From NCBI GenBank assembly GCA_963824195.1, contig CAWGOJ010000021.1, positions 90,993 to 154,992 of the forward strand: 64,000 nucleotides of DNA. The letters are read 5' to 3'. Positions 11,456 to 20,885 of the stretch are shown in pieces. The notes beneath the pieces were generated by a model that saw nothing but the letters and a program-made list of their open reading frames with translations, was not told where the DNA came from and did not search any database. This stretch comes from Bog-473 sp963824195 (lineage in GTDB: Bacteria > Actinomycetota > Acidimicrobiia > Acidimicrobiales > RAAP-2). Both the position numbers and the translations under genes were made by a program. Every line of letters starts with the position of its first letter. Positions within the stretch are counted from its first letter, which is position 1.

Positions 11456-11917
11456 CTATTCGATGGTGACGAGCCCCATGACAACAGCACGCACGAGTGC
11501 GTGGGTGCGGTTCGTGACGTCCAACTTCTGGAAGATGGCCGCCAGGTGGTTCTTGGTGGTCTTGGGGCTGATGTAGAGCCGTTGTGAGATCTCACCGTTG
11601 GTGGAGCCCTCGGCGAGGAGCTGCAGCACCTCGAGTTCCCGCTGGGTCAGCGACCACGGCCCCCACTGCCGATCGTCCTCCCGCCGTGCGGAGACGTCCG
11701 GGTCCCGGTAGTCCTCGTCGGACACAGTGTCCATCTCAGGGTCCCGCGTCAGCGACGCCCGGGCCCCGCGCAGGCTCTCACTGCGGTGCACCGTCGTGCT
11801 GACCGACGGCCCTGACACCGACACTTGCGTGTAGAACATCCATTCCGACGGGCTGTCGATCTCCATGGCCGGCGCCGGCGCGCTTGGCCAGAGGATCGCC
11901 GAGGCTGTGTTCGCCAT
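11456..11917 (-). CDS. LuxR/NarL-type transcriptional regulator in the pilus locus
   Basis: About 153 residues. The C-terminal 65 residues form a GerE/LuxR helix-turn-helix: LTQRELEVLQLLAEGSTNGE, then ISQRLYISPKTTKNHLAAIF. There is no response-regulator receiver domain, and the N-terminal 85 residues have no recognisable domain. ATG 11917 is preferred over ATG 11929 because GAGGGGAAG immediately precedes it. Lying between tadC and pilin 2, it is the natural candidate for binding the GGTC-N7-CCTATG boxes, although that is inference. No such box is seen before its own start. Confidence 0.85.
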   Translation of the reverse strand: MANTASAILWPSAPAPAMEIDSPSEWMFYTQVSVSGPSVSTTVHRSESLRGARASLTRDPEMDTVSDEDYRDPDVSARREDDRQWGPWSLTQRELEVLQLLAEGSTNGEISQRLYISPKTTKNHLAAIFQKLDVTNRTHALVRAVVMGLVTIE

Positions 11918-12110
11918 TCTTCCCCTCATTCCGCAACCGGAGCGAGGTCCGGTGCGACTCCGTTCCCACCTCAGGCGGCGGAAAGTCCCAGGTCATTGTA
12001 CGCTTTGAGTGTCAAACGACAGTCGCAGCACGATTGCGGCCCGGGTGCGGCAACGGGAATTTCGGCCTGCCGGCGGTTGAGGGCGGTCGCCGGCGGGACC
12101 GGCTCGTCGA

Positions 12111-13058
12111 TCAGGCCCCGTGGAAGGCGTGCTTGATGGGGCCCACGATCGGGCCGAGGACGACGATGAGGATCGCCGGCAGGAAGCACAGGGCCAGAGG
12201 AAAGAGGATCTTGATCGGTACCTTGGCCGCCTTCTCCCGGGCCCGTTGGCGTCGCTTGTCACGCATCTCGTCGGCCTGCGCCTGCAACACACGTCCGATC
12301 GGCAGACCCAGCGCGTCCGCCTGTGAGAGCACGACCGAGAACGTGACGAGGTCGTCGATGTCGGTGCGCAACTTCATGTTCTCCAGCGCGTCGTGCCGTG
12401 ACAGGCCCAGCTCCATCTCCCTCAGCGTGAGACGCAGCTCGTGGCAGACCGGCGACTCGAAGCGCGCGCAGGAGACCTGCATGGCCTGCTCCAAGCCGAG
12501 ACCGGCGGCTACCGAGATCGTCATCAGGTCGAGCAGGTCGGGCAGGTCGTTTGTCACCTGCTCGCGACGGGCCTTGATGCGGTGGCGCAGCCACCAGCTG
12601 GGCGCCAGGCCGCCGAGCATGGGCAGGATGAACAGCATTGCCAGGCCGACCTTGGTGCTGACGACACCGCTCACGAGCGCGACGAGGCCGGCGCCGATGC
12701 CGAGCATGACCGCGCCCACCTGCACCGCGACGAATTCCTCGGCACGAACCGACCCGGTCAGGCCGGCCTTGAGCAGATCAGCGTGCACCCGGTCAATGTC
12801 GCTCGACGGGTACAGACGCGACAGGTTGTGGCGCAGACCGCTCCTCACCGGGTTCAAGATGCGCTCGACCAGCGGTGTCTGCACCCGCTCCAGCACCGGT
12901 GGCCCGGCGGCGTACACCTCGGCCTCTGATCCGAGCGAACGGATGAAGTCGAGCCGGTTCTCCGACTTGTGCGAACGCCAGGCGGCGGCGCCGACACCGA
13001 CCAGGCCGACGGCCATCAGCGTGATGCCCACCAGCGGAACGAAGTATGTGGCGTTCAT
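12111..13058 (-). CDS. tadC: Tad pilus inner-membrane platform protein TadC
   Basis: A 315-residue type II secretion F-family protein. An N-terminal helix (about 5-25) is followed by a helix pair near 108-150, then a cytoplasmic T2SSF helical domain (DLPDLLDLMTISVAAGLGLE, about 173-192) and a C-terminal membrane helix near 285-305. With TadB it forms the platform that the CpaF ATPase acts on to add pilin subunits. ATG 13058 lies 15 nt after the tadB stop, in the cpaB-cpaE-cpaF-tadB-tadC operon. Confidence 0.9.
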   Translation of the reverse strand: MNATYFVPLVGITLMAVGLVGVGAAAWRSHKSENRLDFIRSLGSEAEVYAAGPPVLERVQTPLVERILNPVRSGLRHNLSRLYPSSDIDRVHADLLKAGLTGSVRAEEFVAVQVGAVMLGIGAGLVALVSGVVSTKVGLAMLFILPMLGGLAPSWWLRHRIKARREQVTNDLPDLLDLMTISVAAGLGLEQAMQVSCARFESPVCHELRLTLREMELGLSRHDALENMKLRTDIDDLVTFSVVLSQADALGLPIGRVLQAQADEMRDKRRQRAREKAAKVPIKILFPLALCFLPAILIVVLGPIVGPIKHAFHGA

Positions 13059-13073
13059 ATGACCCTCTCGACC

Positions 13074-14066
13074 TCAGACCTTGATGTTGACCATTTTTCG
13101 CACGATCAAGAACCCCAACCCCATCAGCCCCGCCGTCCCGATCAGGACGATCAGCCCGGCGCCGTGCAGCATGGGCTGGAGGTAGCCGGGGTCCTTCATC
13201 TCGAGGGCGACCACGAGGAAGATCGGGATGGCGAAGAGCACGTACCCCGACATGCGCCCCTCGGCCGAGAGCGTCTGGACCTCCCGGCGGACCTCCTGCC
13301 GGGTGCGCATGAAGTCGGCCAGAGTGTGCAGAATGGGGGCCAGGCGCCCACCGGTGGACTGCTGAATCCGCACGGCCTCGACGGCCCACTTGAGGTCCTC
13401 GACGCCCGAGCGCTCGGCCATGTTCTCGAGGGCCACGACGAGGTCGGACCCGACAGCCACCTCGGCCATGACCCGGTCGAGCTCGTCCGAAAGCGGCGGC
13501 CGGGCGTCGCGCCGGTACATGTCGATGGAGCGCTGGAAGGTCTGGCCCCCCTCGACCGAGGCCGCCATCAGGGCCAGCGCGTCCGGGAGCTGCTCCTGCA
13601 TCTTCGTGATCCGCTTCGCGGCGCGGCGCGACGGCAGGTACCAGGCGATGCCGGCCACCAGGGCGATCGCCACGATGGAGCCGATGGGCGAGCCCATGAC
13701 CACTCCGACCGCCACCGCCAGCATGAAGGCGATGGCCGCGCTGATCACGATGTACTCGCCCGACCGCAGCGGAATGGCCGCCCGTTCGAGGCGCTGCTCG
13801 AGCGCGCCGCTCGTGTCCATCCGTCCGAAGATGCCGGCGATGCGAACCGTGACCGCCGAGAGCTCGCCGTGCTCCGGCGATTCGCTCACGACCTCGACGG
13901 GGACCTGGGCCGTGCCCATGGTGTCGTCGAGTATCTGGGCCAGGGTGCGCTGTTTGGTGCGCACCCGCATGATGGCCGCCACGACGGCCAGGGCCAAGCC
14001 CCCGCCGATCAGGACCGCGGCGACGAACGCCCCGGCCTGAGAGCCCAGCTCAAGTGCTCCGATCAT
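13074..14066 (-). CDS. tadB: Tad pilus inner-membrane platform protein TadB
   Basis: A 330-residue T2SSF protein: an N-terminal membrane helix (about 14-33), a helix pair (105-147), the cytoplasmic domain with QLPDALALMAASVEGGQTFQ, and two C-terminal helices. The frame stays open far upstream inside cpaF in another phase, but ATG 14066, 8 nt past the cpaF stop, gives the expected family length, so the longer version is rejected. Partner of TadC. Confidence 0.9.
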   Translation of the reverse strand: MIGALELGSQAGAFVAAVLIGGGLALAVVAAIMRVRTKQRTLAQILDDTMGTAQVPVEVVSESPEHGELSAVTVRIAGIFGRMDTSGALEQRLERAAIPLRSGEYIVISAAIAFMLAVAVGVVMGSPIGSIVAIALVAGIAWYLPSRRAAKRITKMQEQLPDALALMAASVEGGQTFQRSIDMYRRDARPPLSDELDRVMAEVAVGSDLVVALENMAERSGVEDLKWAVEAVRIQQSTGGRLAPILHTLADFMRTRQEVRREVQTLSAEGRMSGYVLFAIPIFLVVALEMKDPGYLQPMLHGAGLIVLIGTAGLMGLGFLIVRKMVNIKV

Positions 14067-14074
14067 GGTCCCGC

Positions 14075-15679
14075 TCACTTCCCCGCCTCGCGACGGCGCG
14101 CCAGGATCTCGTAGAGCTCGTCCGAGGGCGGTTCCACGGCACGGCCGGGCCGGGCCGGCCGGTGGTGGCGGCCGCCGCCGCTCTCCCTCCGCCCCGAGCC
14201 GAGGAGCGCCTCGGAGTCGGCGCGAAAGATGTGAGGAGGCACCTCGACGCCGGCGAGCGACAACTCGTCGAGGATCTTGGGCCGCAGGCCGGTCGCGACC
14301 AGGCGCCCCATTCCCTGGGCCGTGTCCACCCGGTGGAAGATGTCCTGGAGTAGGACAGTGTCGCCCTCCATGCCCTGGATCTCCGTGATGGAGTGCACGA
14401 CCCGGGGGCCCTCGGCGGTCCGCTGGAGCTGGACCAGGATGCCGACCGCCATGACGATCTGCTCCCGGATGGCGCGCTGGGGCAACTCGACGCCGCCCAT
14501 CATGACCATGGTCTCCAGGCGGCCGAGCAGCTCGCGCGGGGTGTTGGCGTGCACGGTGGTCATCGACCCGGCGTGACCGGTGTTCATGGCCTGGAGCATG
14601 TCGAGGGTCTCCGAGCCACGGCACTCACCGACGATGATCCGGTCGGGCCGCATACGCAGCGAGTTCCGCACCAGGTCGCGGATGCGGACCTCGCCCGTCC
14701 CCTCCGCGTTGGCGGGACGCGTCTCCAGCGTGACGACGTGGGCCCCCTGGATCTGGAGCTCGGCCGACTCCTCAATGGTGATCAGGCGCTCGCCGTCGGG
14801 GATGAAGTTCGACAGGACGTTCAGCATGGTCGTCTTGCCGGTGCCGGTCCCGCCGACGACGACCATGCTGATCTTGCCCCGCACCAGGGCCTCCAGGAAG
14901 ACCGCCGCGTCCATGCTCAGCGACCCCAGGTTGATGAGGTCCTGCATGACCAGGGCGCGCTCCGGGAATTTCCGGACGGTGAGCACCGGGCCCCGCAGCG
15001 CCAGCGGCGGCACGATGGCATTGATCCGGGATCCGTCGGCCAGGCGGGCGTCCACCATGGGAGACGACTCGTCGACGCGGCGGCCCACGCCGTGCACCAT
15101 TCGGTCGATGATGCGTCGGTACTGATTCGGCGTGTTGAACACGATCTCGCTGCGTTCGATCCGGCCCTTGCGCTCGATCCAGATCTCGTCGTACGAGTTG
15201 CACATGATCTCGGTGATGCTGCCGTCCGCCAGCAGCGCCTCGAGCGGCCCGTAGCCGAGGGCGTCCTCGAGCATCTCCTCGATGAAGCGCTGGCGCTCAA
15301 TGGGGGAGATGGAGATCCCGATGTCCTCGCGTTCGAGGATCTCGTTGACCGAGGAGCGCACCTTCTCGCGCAGCTCATCCGGCGACAGGTTGGCCGAGGT
15401 CGGCGCGATCTCCGCCAGTACCTTGGCCTGAACCTTCGCCTTGGACTGCTTCCAAGCTTCGTCGAGTGCGGCGCGGTCGGAGGCGCGCCGCATGGGGTTC
15501 TTGCCTGGTGGCGGGTTCGCCCCGCTCCGCCTCTCGACTCCCCCGGGCGGCCCCCGCCTGTCCTCGGCCCCTGCGGATCCATCGGCATCGCTGGCCCGGC
15601 GGCTCCATGACGGAGTCTCTTCCGCGGGAGGCGCGGCGGCGGTCCCGTCGGCGGCCGCGAGCTTCTCAGACAGGTTCAT
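14075..15679 (-). CDS. cpaF: Tad pilus assembly ATPase CpaF/TadA
   Basis: A 534-residue hexameric secretion ATPase that powers pilin polymerisation. The N-terminal 85 residues are a low-complexity Pro/Arg-rich extension. Then follow the CpaF N-terminal domain and the ATPase core: Walker A VGGTGTGKTT (about 276-285), Asp box ITIEESAELQIQ, Walker B RIIVGECRGSE, His box SMTTVHANTPRE. The C-terminus has a further Arg/Pro-rich tail of about 35 residues. ATG 15679 lies 5 nt after the cpaE stop. Confidence 0.95.
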   Translation of the reverse strand: MNLSEKLAAADGTAAAPPAEETPSWSRRASDADGSAGAEDRRGPPGGVERRSGANPPPGKNPMRRASDRAALDEAWKQSKAKVQAKVLAEIAPTSANLSPDELREKVRSSVNEILEREDIGISISPIERQRFIEEMLEDALGYGPLEALLADGSITEIMCNSYDEIWIERKGRIERSEIVFNTPNQYRRIIDRMVHGVGRRVDESSPMVDARLADGSRINAIVPPLALRGPVLTVRKFPERALVMQDLINLGSLSMDAAVFLEALVRGKISMVVVGGTGTGKTTMLNVLSNFIPDGERLITIEESAELQIQGAHVVTLETRPANAEGTGEVRIRDLVRNSLRMRPDRIIVGECRGSETLDMLQAMNTGHAGSMTTVHANTPRELLGRLETMVMMGGVELPQRAIREQIVMAVGILVQLQRTAEGPRVVHSITEIQGMEGDTVLLQDIFHRVDTAQGMGRLVATGLRPKILDELSLAGVEVPPHIFRADSEALLGSGRRESGGGRHHRPARPGRAVEPPSDELYEILARRREAGK

Positions 15680-15684
15680 GGTGA

Positions 15685-16974
15685 TCAGGCCCTCTCGAGC
15701 TCAGGCACCTTGCTGGTGCGACCCTTCCTCCTCAGCCGCCAGAAGCCGCGCTGTTCGGCGATCTCTGCAGTGTTCGTGCTCGTCCCGAGGACGGGAGTGA
15801 CGTCACCCGACAGGAACTGCTGCATTCCCCCGGCCAACTTCTTGCCGATGTCGGAGTTGGCCGCCGAGACGAGCGCAGGCTTTCCCCTGTTGATCGACTT
15901 CATGACCTCTCTCGAATACGGCAGTACCGAGACGATCTTGTTGTCGAGCACGTCCTGGACATCGTTGATGTCGATGCCGATGTCGTCCTCCACCTTGTTG
16001 AGCACGACGCCGATCGTGTCGCTGTTGATGCGCAGCTTCTCCAGCGTGGTCAGGAACACCCGCATGTTCCTGATGCTCGGCAGGTCCAGCGTGACCATGC
16101 ACAGCACCCGGGTCGAGTGGTCGAACGCCGCCAGGACGATCTCGGAGAGCTGCGCCGGGGTGTCGACCACGATGTAGTCGAAGTGCCGGCGCAACGAGCC
16201 CATCACCTTGTAGACGTCCTTGGGAGCGATCATGTCCGCGTCCGCCGGGCTGAACGGGGCTGCGAGCACGGAGAACCCGAGCTCGTGTTCCTCGAGGTAC
16301 TCCTCGACGTGCTCGTCGAGGTCGTCGTCGTCAACCGGTTCACGGGACAGCAGATCCGAGATCGTGAACCGGGGCCGCAGGTGCAGCGCGGTGGAGACCT
16401 CGCCGAACTGCAGGTCCAGGTCGACCAGGCAGACGCGCTGGCCCGTCTGGGCCGCCAGGTAGCACGCCAGGTTGGTGGCGTAGAAGGTCTTGCCGCAGCC
16501 ACCGCTGGACGAGGCCACGGTGAACACCTCAGCGAACTGGGGCCGGTCGACGACGACCCCGTGAGCCACGACGGGCGGCGCCGGTGCCGCGCTCGACTCC
16601 GAGACGTCTGCGATGTCGAAGGCCCGCTTGAGCGCGTTGGAGAGCTGACGCTTGCTGGTCGGGTACTCGATCAGGTCCACCGCGCCGGTCCGCACGATGT
16701 CGGCCAGGCTGGCCTTCGGCTTCGGACCGAGAGCCAGCACGACGGCCGGGACGGCGGCGGCGGCCCGCAGGTTGGCGAGGCGGGCCATGCCGGCATGGCT
16801 GTCGAACACGGGCCCCGCCACCAGGACGTCGAAGGGGCCCAGCTCGTGCACCTCGTCGGCGACGTCGATGACGTTGGTGCTGGTGACGACCTGGTACCCC
16901 GGGCCGAGCGAGGCCTGGATGGCCCGGCTCAGTGCGGGCGATCGGCTGATGACGAGGATTCGCCGGGAGATCAT
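15685..16974 (-). CDS. cpaE: Pilus assembly protein CpaE/TadZ (receiver-like + MinD-like ATPase)
   Basis: A 429-residue protein with an N-terminal atypical receiver-like domain (about 1-120, starting RRILVISRSPALSRA) and a C-terminal ParA/MinD ATPase domain: deviant Walker A SSSGGCGKTFYATNLA, Walker A' VCLVDLDLQFGEVST, Walker B YIVVDTPAQL. TadZ proteins localise the pilus machine to its assembly site. ATG 16974 overlaps the cpaB stop as ATGA. The long upstream extension of the frame inside cpaB is a shadow. Confidence 0.92.
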   Translation of the reverse strand: MISRRILVISRSPALSRAIQASLGPGYQVVTSTNVIDVADEVHELGPFDVLVAGPVFDSHAGMARLANLRAAAAVPAVVLALGPKPKASLADIVRTGAVDLIEYPTSKRQLSNALKRAFDIADVSESSAAPAPPVVAHGVVVDRPQFAEVFTVASSSGGCGKTFYATNLACYLAAQTGQRVCLVDLDLQFGEVSTALHLRPRFTISDLLSREPVDDDDLDEHVEEYLEEHELGFSVLAAPFSPADADMIAPKDVYKVMGSLRRHFDYIVVDTPAQLSEIVLAAFDHSTRVLCMVTLDLPSIRNMRVFLTTLEKLRINSDTIGVVLNKVEDDIGIDINDVQDVLDNKIVSVLPYSREVMKSINRGKPALVSAANSDIGKKLAGGMQQFLSGDVTPVLGTSTNTAEIAEQRGFWRLRRKGRTSKVPELERA

Positions 16975-17738
16975 GGCGCGCCCGTCGTCTGGTCGGTGCC
17001 GATGCACTGCTCCACCGGGGGCGGGTTCGTGTCCTTCTGAGTCTGGACCACCGAGACCGACTCGTTCTGCGAGAGGAACTCCAGGCTCCTCGCATTCGAG
17101 GGACTGACGGCCAGCAGCAGCGTCTCCGAGGCCGGGATCGTGCGGCCCGCGGACGTCGGGTGGCTCGAGTACGTCGGGACAGTGCTCTCGACGTCGAGCA
17201 CCTGGATGTTCGTCATCGCCAGCTCGGTGCACGGCAACGGGATCGTCGCCGAGGCGCTACTCGCGGTCGAGGCCTTGGTGATGTTGGCGTAGACGTCGAC
17301 CCGGCTGCCCGGCTGCAGGTAGCCGGCCAGTGCGTTCGTCCCGCTCAAGGTGACCGTCACCCCGTCCATGCCCGTCGGCAGCGAGATGGAGGAGGTGCTG
17401 GCTGTCAGCTCAGTCGAGCTGATGGCGTGGCCCTTGGTGACCGGCGACGTGAGGACCTCGTCGGCCAGCCCGGAGATCGACCCTAGGTCGGTGGGCGAGT
17501 ACGACTTCGTCGGGATCAGCTCAATGGCGACGAGTCCGCTGGAGACCATGGCCTGGCCGGTGGTGCCGGCCGGGATGTTGGACTTTGCCACGACGGCCGA
17601 GGTGCTCACCGGCGCCACGACGTTCGTGCCCGACGATGTGTGCTTGCTGGCGCCTTCCACGCTGGCGTACGCGATCGCGCTCCCGGCGATGAACAGGATC
17701 ACCCCGATCATGACCAGTATGAGCGTCTGCTTCTTCAC
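16971..17738 (-). CDS. cpaB: Pilus assembly protein CpaB/RcpC
   Basis: A 255-residue protein with one N-terminal membrane anchor (about 5-25) and an SAF domain (about 47-112) followed by the RcpC/CpaB domain with LAGYLQPGSRVDVYAN. In Gram-negatives CpaB works with the CpaC secretin. No secretin gene occurs here, consistent with a monoderm envelope, where CpaB presumably stabilises the pilus in the wall. First gene of the leftward tad operon; a regulon box ends 96 nt upstream. Confidence 0.9.
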   Translation of the reverse strand: MKKQTLILVMIGVILFIAGSAIAYASVEGASKHTSSGTNVVAPVSTSAVVAKSNIPAGTTGQAMVSSGLVAIELIPTKSYSPTDLGSISGLADEVLTSPVTKGHAISSTELTASTSSISLPTGMDGVTVTLSGTNALAGYLQPGSRVDVYANITKASTASSASATIPLPCTELAMTNIQVLDVESTVPTYSSHPTSAGRTIPASETLLLAVSPSNARSLEFLSQNESVSVVQTQKDTNPPPVEQCIGTDQTTGAP

Positions 17739-17834
17739 AGAACCTTCCCCCTCTCAACAGACGGACAACGTGCGGTCTGTCACGCCATGACCCGCCATTG
17801 ACTCCGTTGGAGGGTACGACGAGAACACGGCGAC

Positions 17835-17859
17835 GTACATAGGTCCTTCTGACCATTCT
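17835..17859 (-). promoter_or_regulatory. Tad regulon box, copy 3 (cpaB operon)
   Basis: Minus strand ATGGTC-N7-CCTATGTAC. With copy 4 on the other strand it forms an inverted pair separated by 27 bp in the divergent cpaB/tadE intergenic region. Copies 3 and 4 share the ending TATGTAC, while copies 1 and 2 share TATGGA. Confidence 0.65.
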
Positions 17860-17886
17860 CCGAGCGAACACCCCTGGTCGGGGGCA

Positions 17887-17911
17887 CAAATGGTCCATAT
17901 GTCCTATGTAC
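17887..17911 (+). promoter_or_regulatory. Tad regulon box, copy 4 (tadE operon)
   Basis: Plus strand AATGGTC-N7-CCTATGTAC, ending 110 nt before the TTG start of tadE. It faces the opposite way from copy 3, so the two rightward and leftward pilus operons carry symmetrical sites. Confidence 0.65.
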
Positions 17912-18021
17912 CGGCGCGGGTGCGCAGCCCAGAATCAACTCGGACGTATCACGCGACGACCAATTGTCATGGGCCGTGCCGATTGGCGCCGCTGCCAGAG
18001 ATCCAGAGGAGGGGGCCCACG

Positions 18022-18528
18022 TTGGGAACGCGCACGTGGAGTATTCCAAAGACGCTGAGGCGGCGGCGCGACGAGCACGGGGCAGAGATGGTGGAGTTCG
18101 CCTTTGTGGTGGTGCTCCTGATCGCGCTGCTGTACGGCATCATCTCGTACGGCCTGATCCTGGCCGCCCAGGCGACCTTGACGCAGGCCGCCGCCGACGG
18201 GGCGCGGGCCGGCATCGTGGCAACATCCTCGGGGGGCTCGACCGGGCCGCCTTGCACGACCTCTGCTTGTCAGGTTGCCGAGGCGCAAGCGGGCACGGAT
18301 GTCGGGTGGATGGACAAGGGTACCTGTGGCAGCGCCAGCACGACCATTACGTGTGTCGCATCAGAGGCGCCGTGCCCGTCCAACGGGAACAACGAGTGTC
18401 TGACCGTGACGGTGACGTACAACTACAACTCGAACCCTCTCTTCCCCGAGCTCCCGGGCATGGGTGTGATCACACCCTCGACCCTCTCGTCGAGCAACAC
18501 GCTGCAGCTCTCGACCCCGAGCTCGTAG
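18022..18528 (+). CDS. tadE: TadE-like minor pseudopilin
   Basis: A 168-residue protein. The basic leader ends RRRRDEHG and would be cleaved before AEMVEFAFVVVLLIALLYG, giving Glu at +5 as in TadE pseudopilins. One hydrophobic helix is followed by a Cys-rich extracytoplasmic region. The frame is open upstream to 17890, but TTG 18022 is preferred because AGAGGAGGGGG sits 7 nt before it and no other start there has a ribosome site. First gene of tadE-tadG-peptidase. Confidence 0.85.
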   Translation: MGTRTWSIPKTLRRRRDEHGAEMVEFAFVVVLLIALLYGIISYGLILAAQATLTQAAADGARAGIVATSSGGSTGPPCTTSACQVAEAQAGTDVGWMDKGTCGSASTTITCVASEAPCPSNGNNECLTVTVTYNYNSNPLFPELPGMGVITPSTLSSSNTLQLSTPSS

Positions 18529-18537
18529 GTGCTGACC

Positions 18538-20136
18538 ATGACCAAGAACGGAAGGTCCCGATCGGGACGACGTCGTGACGAACATGGCGCTACCTTCATC
18601 CTCACGGCCATCTGCATGGTGCTGCTCCTGTGGGGTGGCGCCTTCGGCGTCGACCTGGGCTTCACCGTGGTCGGCGGCCGGCAGTCGCAGGCCATCGCCG
18701 ACACGAGCGCACTCGACATGGCCCGCTACATCAACGTCGCGGACTGGAACACGCAGATCAACAACGCGTCGGCCAGTACCACCTACCTGAACGGCAAGCT
18801 GGCCTACGCCGACACCGACAACGGCTCGAGCGACACACTCAGCGAGACACCGGGCGTGTGGCTGAACGGCAGCTTCACCCCGGAGGGGCAGAAGGTCTCC
18901 AACCAGACCGTCCAGTGCTGGTACTACAAGCCGCCCGCCGCCCACCCGTGCAACGCCATAAAGGTCACGGCGGCCCAGTCGGTCCCGCAGATCTTCCTCG
19001 GAGGGCAGTCGTCGGCGACGCGGTCCGCCATCGCGGCGCGTCACGCCGCAAGCGGGCTTCTCCATCGGGTCGTTCCTGGCCTCCTTCAACTCACAGCAGG
19101 CAACGGTCCTCAACGCCCTCCTGAGCACCCTCGGGACCTCAGCGAACGTCACCGCCGTGGGGTACCAGGGACTGGCAAACACCGATGTGTCGGTCAACCA
19201 GCTCGTCACCGCGTCGGGCGGGCTGCTCTCCACGTCCAACGTCATGACGACGTCCCTGACCGCCTCCCAATGGCTCGCCATCTGGAGCGATGCCGTGGCC
19301 AACCAGGTCGCCCAGCTCAACTGCGGTTCGACCCCGACCCCGCTGCCGTGCTCGGCCAGCACCGGACTGAACGCGCTCGACTTCGGCTCGTCGAAACGCG
19401 GCCCAGCTGTGCCAGCTCGTGTCGATCAACACCTCGACGTGCGCGAGCGGCAGCTTGTCAACGGCCGCCCTGGCCTCGAACCTCAACGTGCTGCAAATGT
19501 TGAGCACCGAGGCCGAGCTTGCCAACGGGACGAACGCCCTTGACCTCGGGACCTCGCTCGGCATCACCGGGGTGACCGACGCCAAGCTGACCCTCAAGCT
19601 CCTTCAGATCCCCCAGGTGGCCTTCGGGCCCGTCGGCACGACGGCGTCCACGGCCCAGCTGAGCACTGACCTCCAGCTCAACGACCCCGGCGTCGGCGGT
19701 ATCCTCGACGTCCCCCTGTCGGCGACCCAGGGCACGGCCACGCTGCAGACGCTCACCTGCGCGTACAACTCCATGAGCGCGACCGCCATCCAGCCCGCGA
19801 CCACGACAGCCACCGGCGCCGTCACCTTCGCCGGCACCGGTATCGGCACGCTGACGTTTTCGGCGTACAGCGGGAGCACACTGGGCTACGGACCTTCGGT
19901 GGTGCCGCCGACGGCCTCGACGGTATCTGGGGACACCAACCCACAAACCGTCAGTCGGTACGCCTCCGTCCTGGAGCGGGCTGACGGCGCCCAACCCGAG
20001 CCCCCTCTACACGTTGGCCACCTCAACGCTGTTGGGTGTGCTGGGACCGATCCTCCAGGCAGCCGGCGCCTCCGTGGGCGGCGCCGAGGTGGCCGACCTG
20101 AGCACGAACTGCGGGTCCGTCTCCCTGATGCAATGA
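18538..20136 (+). pseudogene. tadG: TadG-like pilus assembly protein, frameshifted
   Basis: The N-terminus (RRRDEHGATFILTAICMVLL) is a TadG-type anchor, and the segment FTVVGGRQSQAIADTSALDM is typical of TadG-like proteins that co-assemble with TadE. The reading passes through three frames: phase breaks lie near 19050 (after RSAIAA), near 19388 (an extra A in TCGAAACGC) and near 19950. Each fits one inserted base, and rejoining gives a continuous protein of about 530 residues ending NCGSVSLMQ with TGA at 20134-20136. Three like-signed shifts in otherwise clean coding sequence suggest consensus errors more than decay. ATG 18538 follows the tadE stop by 9 nt; GTG 18529 is an alternative. Confidence 0.75.
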
Positions 20137-20830
20137 GCGCCTCCGTCACACTCCTCGGCGGGGCCGCCCTCGGCATGGCCGTCGGCTCGCTCCTGGTCCC
20201 GGTGACCCGGCGCGAGCTGGCGACCTCGGTGGCGCGGACATGCTCGGTGCCGACTGAGTCCGCGGTCACGACCATCGACGTGGCCGCGCCCGCGTCAGCA
20301 GAGGCCAATGGGTGGCACTCGCCGTCGCCTCGGGCCTGCCGCCTGCCTACGTGCTGCACCGGGTGGGCTGGTCGATCATCGCGCTGCCGCCCCTGCTGCT
20401 GCTCGTCGGTCTGGTCCAGCTCGCCTACTGCGACCTCACCCGCCGGCTACTGCCCAAGACGCTGGTGTATGCGCTGAGCGCCGCGGTGATCGTGAGCGGC
20501 GTGATCATCGCCGGCATCATGCACGAGTGGCAGCGGCTGCTCGTCGCGTCGCTCGGAGGGCTGGCCCTCTTCGCGGTCTTCTTCGTCATTAACCTCATGA
20601 ACCCGCGCTGGATGGCCTTCGGCGACGTGCGCCTCTCCCTCGTGGTCGGCTTCGGGCTGGCCTGGGTCAGCCCGATCGCGCTGTTGGAAGGCTTCTTCTT
20701 CGCCAACCTGCTGGCGGCGGTCATCGGATTCGGTTTGATTGCTGCGCACCGGGCCGAGCGCGGCTCGGCGGTGCCCTTCGGCTTCTACCTCGCCCTCGGC
20801 GCGGCCCTGGTGCTCGTCACCTGGAGTTAG
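20133..20830 (+). pseudogene. Prepilin peptidase (A24 family, CpaA/TadV-like), frameshifted
   Basis: Integral-membrane aspartic peptidase that would cleave the Flp, TadE and TadG leaders. ATG 20133 overlaps the tadG stop as ATGA. The N-terminal part (LLGGAALGMAVGSLLVPVTRRE) resembles the first helix and basic loop of type IV prepilin peptidases. Both catalytic Asp motifs follow in another phase: YCDLTRRLLPKTL and AFGDVRLSLVVG. The break is near 20297 (one base lost or two gained). The methyltransferase-type Cys cluster of bifunctional PilD is absent. The gene is complete apart from this shift, so activity is likely if the shift is a sequence error. Confidence 0.75.
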
Positions 20831-20885
20831 GCCTGGAGCGAGGCCGGCAGCCGCCTGACCACCGGCAGACGCCTGACCAGAGGAC

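Noticed and set aside
13074..14624. A 516-residue version of TadB
   Set aside because: The N-terminal 186 codons overlap cpaF in another phase and are Arg/Pro/Gly-rich shadow; ATG 14066 gives normal TadB.
16975..17232. N-terminal extension of CpaE into cpaB
   Set aside because: Shadow of cpaB; the ATGA overlap start at 16974 fits family length.
10891..17911. Sigma-54 (-24/-12) promoters as explanation for the GGTC-N7-CCTATG boxes
   Set aside because: The spacing and the GC at -12 do not match, and sigma-54 is not expected in actinobacteria.
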